64,000 nt of DNA, taken from NCBI GenBank assembly GCA_913775525.1, contig CAJYLH010000023.1, positions 93,259-157,258 on the forward strand, given 5' to 3'. Position 1 is the first letter of the stretch. Each line of letters starts with the position of its first letter. Below the pieces are notes generated by a model. It was given only the letters and a program-made list of their open reading frames with translations. It ran no database searches and had not been told where the DNA came from. A program made the translations under genes and the position numbers. Shown here piece after piece: positions 46,080 to 52,288 of the stretch. The DNA comes from an uncultured Chryseobacterium sp. Its GTDB lineage: Bacteria; Bacteroidota; Bacteroidia; Flavobacteriales; Weeksellaceae.

Positions 46080-46160
46080 AATCGTAATAGTTGATTTTTA
46101 TTTTTTTTGAATTGCCCTCTTTTGAACAAGTTCATGTAGTACAATAACTGTAGTATATTC
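46080..46160 (-). promoter_or_regulatory. Truncated promoter region of pilin copy B
   Basis: The GCCCTCTTTTGAACAA leader is retained but jumps directly to TTCATGTAGTACAATAACTG. The TAGATTTG box is absent and the palindrome is broken (TGTAGT with ACTGTA). Confidence 0.55.
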
Positions 46161-46178
46161 GTTTGGGTTCAATAGAAA

Positions 46179-46208
46179 AGCCCTCAATATGTATAAAGCT
46201 TGAAGGCT
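46179..46208 (-). terminator. Imperfect hairpin after pilin copy C
   Basis: AGCCCTCAA pairs with TTGAAGGCT with one mismatch across a 12-base loop. On the minus strand it is followed by TTTT. It lies 24 bases after the copy C stop. Confidence 0.45.
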
Positions 46209-46231
46209 TATATAAATTTGATGTGTTTTTA

Positions 46232-46777
46232 TTATAAAGCTGTTGCAGTATAGGTTACGGTTTGTGTATACGTTCCGGCCGGTTTCCCTAAAATATCAGA
46301 GGATGATGATTTCGCTGCAGGAATCGTGTAGTCCAGGTTCAGGGTTAAAGCACTTCCCAGCGGAGCATTGGAGACTAAAGTCTGGTCCGTTGCAGATAAA
46401 ACCACTGCGCTTTTTGTTCCGCCCATGGTTCCGGCAGCGGCAGCGGCTTTGATAGTTAGAACATTGACAGGGATCAGGTTGGTACCGTTAACGAAGCTTG
46501 CTCCTCCTGCCTTTACTTTTACATTAAAGTTCTTGGTTGAAGTCACTTTCAGAGAGTTGGCTTTGGTAATGGTCTGGTCAGAGTTATAGTCTGCTGCGGT
46601 AGCATAGTTGAAGTCTACCGTATTTCCGATGGCTGTACTTCCCGCATCAATAGAAATAACATCGTTCAAGGTGATGTTTACCGTGGTGGTTGCGGTAGTA
46701 TTCTGAGCCTGGGCATTATTCGTTCCTAAGATGAAAGCTGTGATCGTTAAAGCTGCGATGGCGATTTGTTTTGTCAT
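46232..46777 (-). CDS. Pilin-like protein, copy C
   Basis: A 181-residue pilin-like protein differing from copy D at a single residue (Ala for Ser in AAAAAGTMGG). Its signal peptide, putative donor strand and C-terminal strand are as in the other copies. Codons differ at many silent sites, so this is not a very recent identical duplication. It has its own TAGATTTG box and upstream palindrome and an imperfect terminator downstream. It probably makes the same major subunit as A and D. Confidence 0.78.
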   Translation of the reverse strand: MTKQIAIAALTITAFILGTNNAQAQNTTATTTVNITLNDVISIDAGSTAIGNTVDFNYATAADYNSDQTITKANSLKVTSTKNFNVKVKAGGASFVNGTNLIPVNVLTIKAAAAAGTMGGTKSAVVLSATDQTLVSNAPLGSALTLNLDYTIPAAKSSSSDILGKPAGTYTQTVTYTATAL

Positions 46778-46830
46778 GATCGTATTATTTTATTTTTTAT
46801 TCTTGATTAATTGTCCTCTTTTGAACAATA

Positions 46831-46899
46831 CAAATCTACGGCGGTGGTAAAATGTTCTTTGTAGTGAAACATGGAAGTTGATGTAGTAAAATAACTACA
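46831..46899 (-). promoter_or_regulatory. Promoter region of pilin copy C
   Basis: TAGATTTG (minus strand, 46831-46838) lies 54 bases before the start. The perfect TGTAGT-N6-ACTACA palindrome is at 46882-46899. The layout is the same as for copy A. Confidence 0.65.
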
Positions 46900-46918
46900 C
46901 GTATTCGTTAATAGAAAA

Positions 46919-46945
46919 GCCTCCAACACTTTGAATGTTGAGGAC
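46919..46945 (-). repeat. Degenerate copy of the pilin hairpin
   Basis: CCTCCAACAC and ATGTTGAGG form an imperfect version of the hairpin found after copy B and after the fifth pilin gene. On the minus strand it is followed by TTTT. It is probably a relic of the duplicated unit. Confidence 0.45.
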
Positions 46946-47052
46946 GTGTGTAAATTGCTGTTTTTTATTATTGGATAGATTCTACCTTACACCTGACAGA
47001 TCCTTATCCCCGGATTTTGAATGTTCTCTCTATCGGTGAACACATACAAAAA

Positions 47053-47080
47053 TCGAAGGCTTCCCACAGGAAGCCTTCGA
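47053..47080 (-). terminator. Rho-independent terminator after pilin copy D
   Basis: 12-pair stem TCGAAGGCTTCC/GGAAGCCTTCGA with loop CACA, followed on the minus strand by T5. It lies 40 bases after the copy D stop. Confidence 0.8.
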
Positions 47081-47119
47081 CACACCAAATCACAAAATAT
47101 TAATATGAAAAAAAATTAT

Positions 47120-47665
47120 TTATAAAGCTGTTGCAGTATACGTCACGGTTTGCGTATACGTTCCGGCCGGTTTCCCTAAGATGTCAGAGGATGATGATTT
47201 TGCGGCTGGAATCGTGTAGTCCAGGTTCAGGGTTAAAGCACTTCCCAGCGGAGCATTGGATACCAAAGTCTGGTCCGTTGCAGATAAAACTACCGCACTT
47301 TTTGTTCCGCCCATAGTTCCTGAAGCGGCAGCCGCTTTGATGGTCAAAACATTGACAGGAATCAGGTTGGTTCCGTTAACGAAGCTTGCCCCTCCTGCTT
47401 TTACTTTTACATTAAAGTTCTTGGTTGAAGTCACTTTCAGAGAGTTGGCTTTGGTAATGGTCTGGTCAGAGTTGTAGTCTGCTGCGGTAGCATAGTTGAA
47501 GTCAACCGTATTCCCGATGGCCGTACTTCCTGCATCAATAGAAATAACATCGTTCAGGGTAATGTTTACCGTAGTGGTTGCGGTAGTATTCTGAGCCTGT
47601 GCATTATTGGTTCCTAATATGAAAGCTGTGATCGTTAAAGCTGCGATGGCGATTTGTTTTGTCAT
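47120..47665 (-). CDS. Pilin-like protein, copy D
   Basis: A 181-residue exported SCPU/CsuA-like subunit, the first of the four near-identical copies in transcription order. It matches copies A and C apart from one residue each. Signal cleavage is expected near AQA-QN; the mature protein of about 157 residues is nearly all beta strand, lacks cysteine and is rich in Thr, Ala and Lys. It is flanked by its own promoter element and a strong terminator, so it can be expressed independently of the others. Confidence 0.78.
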   Translation of the reverse strand: MTKQIAIAALTITAFILGTNNAQAQNTTATTTVNITLNDVISIDAGSTAIGNTVDFNYATAADYNSDQTITKANSLKVTSTKNFNVKVKAGGASFVNGTNLIPVNVLTIKAAAASGTMGGTKSAVVLSATDQTLVSNAPLGSALTLNLDYTIPAAKSSSSDILGKPAGTYTQTVTYTATAL

Positions 47666-47717
47666 GATAATATGTATTTAATTTTATTCTTAATTAATTG
47701 TCCTCTTTTGAACAATA

Positions 47718-47786
47718 CAAATCTACAGCGGCGGTAAAATGTTCTCTGTAGTGGAACATGGAAGTTGATGTAGTAAAATCACTACA
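47718..47786 (-). promoter_or_regulatory. Promoter region of pilin copy D
   Basis: TAGATTTG (minus strand, 47718-47725) lies 53 bases before the start. The palindrome arms are TGTAGT (47769-47774) and ACTACA (47781-47786). Confidence 0.65.
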
Positions 47787-47809
47787 TGGATGATTCATTA
47801 GGTATACAC

Positions 47810-47844
47810 AAAAAAAGCCCTCAACACTTCTTAGTGTTGAGGGC
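47810..47844 (-). terminator. Rho-independent terminator after the fifth pilin gene
   Basis: 12-pair stem GCCCTCAACACT/AGTGTTGAGGGC with loop TCTT, followed by T7 on the minus strand. Confidence 0.88.
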
Positions 47845-47864
47845 GATATAAAGTTGGTCTTTAT

Positions 47865-48401
47865 TTACAATGCTGTTGCCGTATACGTTATTTTTTGCAT
47901 GTACGTTCCCTTAGGTTTTCCGAGGAGTACTTTGGATGCTTTTTCTGCCGGAATAGAATAGGCGATGTTTAAAGATTGTTTTGCCCCTGGACTTGCGTTG
48001 CTGACCAGCACCTGATCGGCTGCAGATAAGGTCACCTCATTCAGGGTTCCTGTTAAACTTCCGCCCGCTATGGCTTTTACCTGTAATACATCTACCGGAA
48101 TGACGTTAGCACCGTTGATAAAGTTTGCGCCTTCAGATTTTACTTTTACATCAAAATTTTTGGAAGAAATGATGACCAAACTATTGGGCACCGTCACACT
48201 TTTTGAAGAATTATAGTCGGTTGTATTCGCATAATTAAAATCTACGGTGCCTCCTGAAGCAACAGATCCTACATCCATTGAAATGACATCTGCTAAATTA
48301 ATGTTGACGGAGGTAGTAGCCTGGCTTTGTGCCAGAACCTGGTGATTTCCTAAAACGATGGCTCCCAGAAACGACGCAGCGATAATGATTTGGTTTTTCA
48401 T
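47865..48401 (-). CDS. Divergent pilin-like paralogue, copy E
   Basis: A 178-residue exported protein clearly homologous to copies A-D but much diverged. Shared features are the signal ending LAQ, TTSVNINLADVISMDVGS, TVDFNYANTTDYNSS and the C-terminus GTYMQKITYTATAL. It could be a minor, adaptor or initiator subunit of the same pilus. It is the first pilin gene in transcription order. It has its own TAGATTTG box 73 bases upstream and a strong terminator. Confidence 0.74.
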   Translation of the reverse strand: MKNQIIIAASFLGAIVLGNHQVLAQSQATTSVNINLADVISMDVGSVASGGTVDFNYANTTDYNSSKSVTVPNSLVIISSKNFDVKVKSEGANFINGANVIPVDVLQVKAIAGGSLTGTLNEVTLSAADQVLVSNASPGAKQSLNIAYSIPAEKASKVLLGKPKGTYMQKITYTATAL

Positions 48402-48473
48402 GATGTGATCAATTTAAAGGTGTTGCATAATGTCAATAAAAAATTAAACTACATTTATTGATATCATTTAAAT

Positions 48474-48481
48474 CAAATCTA
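48474..48481 (-). promoter_or_regulatory. TAGATTTG -7 element of pilin copy E
   Basis: Identical to the box before copies A, C and D. One TGTAGT half-site lies downstream of it, within the likely leader. Confidence 0.5.
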
Positions 48482-48694
48482 AGACTATTATCTGATATAT
48501 CAATAAACTTTATGGATATTTGTTAACTAATATTAGTAATCGGTTTCAGTGACTATACTACTGAAACCGGAGCATGAAAATCAATAACCGGACCAACCGT
48601 ACAATCCGGAACAGATGCATGAGATCATCCGGGAGCAGGTGGCATCTTAGGACAGGATCAGAGATCTGTGTATCTATAATACTTTGATGTAGTA

Positions 48695-48880
48695 ATGAAT
48701 TATCAATTCTCCTGGGATAGAAGCAGCCTTGGAATCCGGAATCTGTTTGATCCGTATTATCAGACCATGTGGAGCAGACATTTGCAGGTACCGACTCGTT
48801 TTGCAGTATTCCGGACTTATTCAATGATAGAGGGAGAGAAAGGTTATTTAATGTATTTTATATTTCTATTTTTTTGCTGA
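48695..48880 (+). pseudogene. Possible TonB-dependent receptor C-terminal scrap
   Basis: A 61-codon frame containing LGIRNLFDPYYQTMWSRHLQ and PTRFAVF, resembling the last strands of TonB-dependent receptors (NLFD..Y...WSRHLQAP.R). No upstream barrel is present and the frame continues into a non-barrel hydrophobic tail. A weak match, which may be a chance frame. The rest of 48402-48957 shows no gene. Confidence 0.25.
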
Positions 48881-48957
48881 AAAAATGCACGAGCGTGACG
48901 CTCGCGCAAGCGGGGGCAGATGATGATATAAATTATTAGAAGAATGGAGAAAATAGA

Positions 48958-49378
48958 ATGACTCTTTCTAGATTTTTAGAAACTACAGGAAGAGATGCCA
49001 TTGCAAAAGAAAATATAATCACAACTATTGAAGCTTTATCTATAGTGGCAACTACCGGTAAAGCTGGTAATGGTGGAAGATCAGTTTCAGGTAAATTCAC
49101 AGAACCTATTCTTCCAAATAAAACAATAGTAAGTGAAATGGTGTCACTGTTGAACATTATTATAAGTCTGGTGACCATACTCCTACAAATATGCATGTTG
49201 AAGAAAGAGGACCTAGTACCAAGATAGGAGCTAATGGTAAACCTATTAAAGGAAGTGCTGAATTAAGTAAAATTCAACAGCCAGTAATTTAAAATATTAA
49301 GTAGCTATAAGAAGAGCAGGACAAAAAATAAATAATTATCAAAAATTTCAAAATTATAGAAAGATCAGTAATGAGTAA
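48958..49378 (+). pseudogene. Polymorphic toxin C-terminal domain, two frameshifts
   Basis: Three consecutive pieces in three frames make one plausible toxin tail. The first is ITTIEALSIVATTGKAGNGG up to about 49139, then VTVEHYYKSGDHTPTNMHVE with KIGANGKPIKGSAELSKIQQ, then VAIRRAGQKINNYQKFQNYR ending at 49378. The middle piece resembles C-terminal toxin domains of Rhs/RHS-repeat and other polymorphic toxins. The final codons overlap the start of the immunity-like gene by 8 bases, a typical toxin-immunity junction. There is no upstream Rhs core and an in-frame stop lies just before 48958, so this is a displaced or orphan toxin tail, no longer functional. Confidence 0.7.
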
Positions 49379-49643
49379 TGAAATATATGTTTTTATAGGA
49401 GAAGGATCCAATTTTCCAGCGGGCATTTTCACAACACTAGAAAATGCAAAAGAATGGATAGAGAAATATTCATTAAATGGAATATTAAATAAATATCCTA
49501 TGGATATAGGTATTTACGATTGGGCAATAAAAGAAGATTTTTTTACAGTTAAAAATGAAAACCAAAAAACATCTAAATTTATTCAAAGATTTACATGTGC
49601 ATCAATGGAACATTTCCATTTTGAAAATGGTAAATTAGCATAA
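49371..49643 (+). CDS. Immunity-like protein, DUF7710-type
   Basis: A 90-residue acidic/aromatic protein: EIYVFIGEGSNFPAGIFTTL, AKEWIEKYSLNGILNKYPMD, IYDWAIKEDFF. The pattern (FPaGiF...A..WI....LsG.L..YP...g.YDwA) is that of a small domain often found next to polymorphic toxins as an immunity protein. It starts inside the toxin remnant. The gene is intact although the toxin is broken, so it may survive as an orphan immunity gene protecting against related strains. A terminator follows. Confidence 0.68.
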   Translation: MSNEIYVFIGEGSNFPAGIFTTLENAKEWIEKYSLNGILNKYPMDIGIYDWAIKEDFFTVKNENQKTSKFIQRFTCASMEHFHFENGKLA

Positions 49644-49730
49644 CCTACTCTATAAAATCTCAATTGAAATAAATAATATAACCCAATACACCTACACAGG
49701 TATTAGCGTCTCGCTTGTTATTTTGAAGAT

Positions 49731-49757
49731 AAAACCTTGCATTTTGCGAGGTTTTAA
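49731..49757 (+). terminator. Terminator after the immunity-like gene
   Basis: Stem AAACCTTGC/GCGAGGTTT (one G-T) with a 5-base loop, then a T-rich stretch. The remainder of 49644-50022 is AT-rich with nothing recognised. Confidence 0.65.
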
Positions 49758-50022
49758 TTTTATGGACTACTACCAAAAATTTTAAGTTAAAAATACAGAG
49801 TGATTATCAATATTATACTTATTAGATTTCACGTCTTGAATAGTAATGGTTTATTCAATTAATAACATATTACAAAATCCGAAAATTTACATTCTTGTAA
49901 TAAATTGAATTTGCTATTGTAACTTATTTGAACTCTTTATATCTTTTCTTCAGAAAAATAAAACTTTAAATAAGTTCTATAAATAATTAGATAAACGATC
50001 AAATCATAAACCATTTCATGTT

Positions 50023-50529
50023 ATGGTAAAGTATTTAAAAATAATAGCCGTCATGTCTTTTTCTCTCTTATCTTGTCAATCAATTTCCAAGGTAAGTGAT
50101 AGGCTATCAAAAAAAGTAGAAAATTTTAGCTCATCAGATTTTCCTGTTATAAAATTCAATAGATTATATATGATGGATGGGATGTATCGTACGAACGAAA
50201 ATTTTGAATTAATTCAACCCAAATTAGAAATACATAGAGGTTCCGATAATGAACATTCTAGCGATTATTTAATTATTAATGATAATGGTACCGTAGATGA
50301 ATTTTATGCAAAAGATATCAGTTCAGCCAACCTATTAATGAATAAAAAATCTTCATCTGTTTATTCAGGTGTTATTTATAAAGAAAAAGATAAGATCATA
50401 GTTGAAGTTATGCAAGCTTTTAAAATGGGAGGAGGTTATGGTACATATAAAAAATTTTTAAAGATTGTTGGAGATAAAATATATATTCAGGATGGAAAAA
50501 ACTGTTCAGTTTATACTTTAGTGGAGTAA
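50023..50529 (+). CDS. Hypothetical lipoprotein
   Basis: A 168-residue lipoprotein. Signal MVKYLKIIAVMSFSLLSC has its Cys at residue 18. The mature protein is mostly beta strand with Lys/Tyr-rich segments (YLIINDNGTVDEFYAKDISS) and ends NCSVYTLVE. Base composition is AT-rich, like the toxin remnant upstream. No family is recognised. It may be part of the same acquired island. Confidence 0.65.
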   Translation: MVKYLKIIAVMSFSLLSCQSISKVSDRLSKKVENFSSSDFPVIKFNRLYMMDGMYRTNENFELIQPKLEIHRGSDNEHSSDYLIINDNGTVDEFYAKDISSANLLMNKKSSSVYSGVIYKEKDKIIVEVMQAFKMGGGYGTYKKFLKIVGDKIYIQDGKNCSVYTLVE

Positions 50530-50846
50530 ATAGGAACTTGATAATTAAAAGCTGAAAAATCAACTGTGAGCATGTATCTAACGAAACTTAAATTTAAACT
50601 CTAGCGACTACAAAAGGATGTATAGAAAATGTCTTATTTTAGAAAAGAAGATAAGCTATCAATAGATGCTTTTTATCATGAAAATGAAGTTTCAAAGTTA
50701 TAGTAAGGGTTCCTCAGATATGACCTCTAAAAAAATATCAATAATATAATTAATCTCAAAAAAACGATATAATATTAATAATAGGAAGACTGTAAATTAT
50801 TTAAAAATTTTTGTCGCGCTATCACTAGAAATTTGACTTCATTACG
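50530..50846. other. AT-rich gap with a possible gene scrap
   Basis: It contains a 24-codon rightward frame (MSYFRKEDKLSIDAFYHENE) at 50629-50703 that might be a fragment of a larger gene. Otherwise no signal was seen. Confidence 0.35.
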
Positions 50847-51179
50847 TTAGGATTTCTTATTCAAAATATTGTTTTGGAAATCTTGGATTTGTCCATCTGT
50901 TATTTGGGAGTATTGTTCACTAAAGTCAATCATAGTAAATCCCATTGATTCAACAATAAGAACAACTGTAGTCATTGCTGACCTTTTTTTTCCACTAAAT
51001 GCTGCATTTACAGTAGCCTTGGTAAGGTCTGAACTAGAGTTATTGGATATTTTTTCGTAACTGTTTATAATATTCTCATTTTCGCTAAGAGTTTGCGGGA
51101 AATTTTTATTACGATCAAGCAATAAACGTAAAGTGATGGCAACTTTAACAATGATAATTTTTTCAGCACTCTTAATCAT
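50847..51179 (-). CDS. Small XRE-like regulator, copy 1
   Basis: A 110-residue protein. The N-terminal half is a helix with little homology. The C-terminal half (LTKATVNAAFSGKKRSAMTT, LIVESMGFTMIDFSEQYSQI) has the pattern of XRE-family helix-turn-helix proteins of Bacteroidota, with the recognition-helix region between KATVN and the MGFTM.DF motif. It is paralogous to the 51493-51822 gene. A 40-base palindrome lies 22 bases upstream of its start, and a divergent candidate RNA gene follows, so it probably regulates that region and itself. Confidence 0.65.
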   Translation of the reverse strand: MIKSAEKIIIVKVAITLRLLLDRNKNFPQTLSENENIINSYEKISNNSSSDLTKATVNAAFSGKKRSAMTTVVLIVESMGFTMIDFSEQYSQITDGQIQDFQNNILNKKS

Positions 51180-51201
51180 AAATGCAATTAACTACTTAAT
51201 A

Positions 51202-51241
51202 AAAAATATTTCGGTATAGAATTGTATACCGAAATATTTTT
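51202..51241. promoter_or_regulatory. Perfect 17-base-arm palindrome upstream of XRE copy 1
   Basis: Arms 51202-51218 and 51225-51241 are exact complements, with core CGGTATA/TATACCG and spacer GAATTG. The copy 2 locus has a shorter dyad at the equivalent place, also with a 6-base spacer (51831-51856). This could be an operator or a leader hairpin. Confidence 0.75.
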
Positions 51242-51256
51242 GTTACTTTTATAGGG

Positions 51257-51279
51257 TAAGCTAGATATATTGTAGCTTA
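51257..51279. promoter_or_regulatory. Second dyad of copy 1: TAAGCTA-N9-TAGCTTA
   Basis: Arms 51257-51263 and 51273-51279. The equivalent position in copy 2 has GTTAACAA-N9-TTGTTAAC: different bases, same 9-base spacer. It sits just before the candidate RNA and overlaps a weak TAGCTTAG -7-like box at 51273-51280. Confidence 0.6.
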
Positions 51280-51280
51280 G

Positions 51281-51449
51281 CGAATCTTCAACGATTATTA
51301 TTAGAAGCTATTCGCTTAGAATCTCGATACAGAAAACTGCCAATTTTCAAATATCAACGAGATGATAAGCAGAAGACTCACTAGTCCATAAGAATTATAT
51401 CAGTAATGCTTTAAAGGAAAAAACTCTGACTGATAAGTCAGGATTTTTT
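51281..51449 (+). ncRNA. Candidate structured RNA, copy 1
   Basis: A non-coding stretch with structure shared with 51909-52022. Hairpin 1 has CTTC (51286-51289) pairing GAAG (51304-51307), inside CGAAT/ATTCG. Hairpin 2 has GCTTA (51314-51318) with TAAGC (51366-51370), a tandem G-A internal loop, TCTCG (51322-51326) with CGAGA (51358-51362), and inner GAAAA/TTTTC. A rho-independent terminator (CTGAC-TGATAA-GTCAG then T6, 51426-51449) ends the unit. No protein frame of significance is present. It is divergent from XRE copy 1. The RNA status is inferred from covariation between only two copies. Confidence 0.5.
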
Positions 51450-51492
51450 ATATGTTAGATGGGTTTTATTCGCTAAACGTTACTAATTTATT

Positions 51493-51822
51493 TTAGGTAT
51501 GATCTTGTAAGTACAATTTTACTTCCTCCTCCGAAATAGCATCAAATTCTTTACTAAAGTCAGTCATAGTAAAACCCATACCTTCTACGATACTAATTAA
51601 AGTTACAGCCTTGGGCATTGTGTTTCCATTTAAAGTGTCATTGACTGTCGCTTTTCTTAAGAGCGCATTAGAAGCAACTCCATGGTAGCTGTACACTATT
51701 TTATGATCCTTAAATTCCTTTTGTAAGTTTTTACCTTTCTCCAAAAGCTTTTTTAAGGACAGAATTATTTTAATCTTGTAAATATTTTCTTCAGTATTCA
51801 CAACTGCAATTAACAACTTCAA
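51493..51822 (-). CDS. Small XRE-like regulator, copy 2
   Basis: A 109-residue paralogue of the 50847-51179 protein. Shared segments are KATVN and IVEGMGFTMTDFSKEFDAIS; the first half differs. The C-terminal half has the helix-turn-helix pattern (ALLRKATVNDTLNGNTMPKA). The gene lies 43 bases after the terminator of the copy 1 RNA unit and has an imperfect dyad 8 bases upstream of its start. The protein should bind the dyads that flank its own divergent RNA unit. There is no signal peptide or membrane segment. Confidence 0.65.
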   Translation of the reverse strand: MKLLIAVVNTEENIYKIKIILSLKKLLEKGKNLQKEFKDHKIVYSYHGVASNALLRKATVNDTLNGNTMPKAVTLISIVEGMGFTMTDFSKEFDAISEEEVKLYLQDHT

Positions 51823-51830
51823 AAAAAATA

Positions 51831-51856
51831 TATCGTTACGTTACACCGTACCGATA
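51831..51856. promoter_or_regulatory. Dyad upstream of XRE copy 2
   Basis: TATCGTTACG (51831-51840) and CGTACCGATA (51847-51856) pair at 9 of 10 positions with spacer TTACAC. It has the same 6-base spacing as the copy 1 palindrome, with altered arms. Confidence 0.6.
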
Positions 51857-51877
51857 ATTGTTGTATATTTGGAATTA

Positions 51878-51908
51878 TTGTTAACAATATAAAAACTTGT
51901 TAACTTTG
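51878..51908 (+). promoter_or_regulatory. Promoter with overlapping dyad for RNA copy 2
   Basis: -33-like TTG (51878-51880), 20-base spacer, -7 TAACTTTG (51901-51908). This is the best match to the Bacteroidota promoter consensus in the window. The dyad GTTAACAA (51880-51887) / TTGTTAAC (51897-51904) covers the spacer, so a bound repressor would block it. Confidence 0.68.
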
Positions 51909-52022
51909 CGATACTTCAACGAATATTAGAAGCTATTGCTTAGAATCTTGATTTGAAAACTGGTAATTTTTAAGAGACAAGAGGATAAGTAATGAAGCTC
52001 ACGACCTAGGCGTGGGCTCTCT
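51909..52022 (+). ncRNA. Candidate structured RNA, copy 2
   Basis: Downstream of the promoter above. Hairpin 1: CTTC (51914-51917) with GAAG (51929-51932). Hairpin 2: GCTTA (51938-51942) with TAAGT (51986-51990), tandem G-A internal loop, TCTTG (51946-51950) with CAAGA (51978-51982), inner GAAAA/TTTT. Compared with copy 1, TCTCG/CGAGA has become TCTTG/CAAGA, so a C-G pair is replaced by a U-A pair. A final stem AGCTCACG/CGTGGGCT (51996-52018) may terminate it. No reading frame is conserved between the copies. The rest of the gap, to 52288, has no gene. Confidence 0.5.
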
Positions 52023-52288
52023 TATCTGTCTCATGGTATACCAGTGCCTCAAATCGGATATTGTAGAGTTCCATGCCGTTTTATTTCCATGCTGTCCGCA
52101 TTTTCTACAAAACAATCTAAGCCCGCTTTATTCCATAGAGTATCTGACATCATTCAATAGGACGGTACATCCTATTGCAGCTGGCCTACACAGAACCAGG
52201 CAACGAGGACCATTTTTTAACCGCTATTCCAGCCACAGGATTGTAGATTTCCTCTGGCCAGGACAGTCATTATTCAAAAAAAACACCT

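Noticed and set aside
45481-47844. Recurrent pilin hairpins considered as a CRISPR or recombination-site array
   Set aside because: They lie just after pilin stop codons, are self-complementary, and two have clear T-runs, so they are terminators duplicated along with the genes.
48558-48824. 88-codon leftward frame downstream of the toxin region
   Set aside because: No domain or signal was seen, and it overlaps an equally weak rightward frame. It is probably a chance frame.
50847-52022. Retron or reverse-transcriptase-linked RNA as an explanation of the duplicated RNA elements
   Set aside because: No reverse transcriptase gene is present nearby, and the AGC-type branching and msr/msd layout is not seen.
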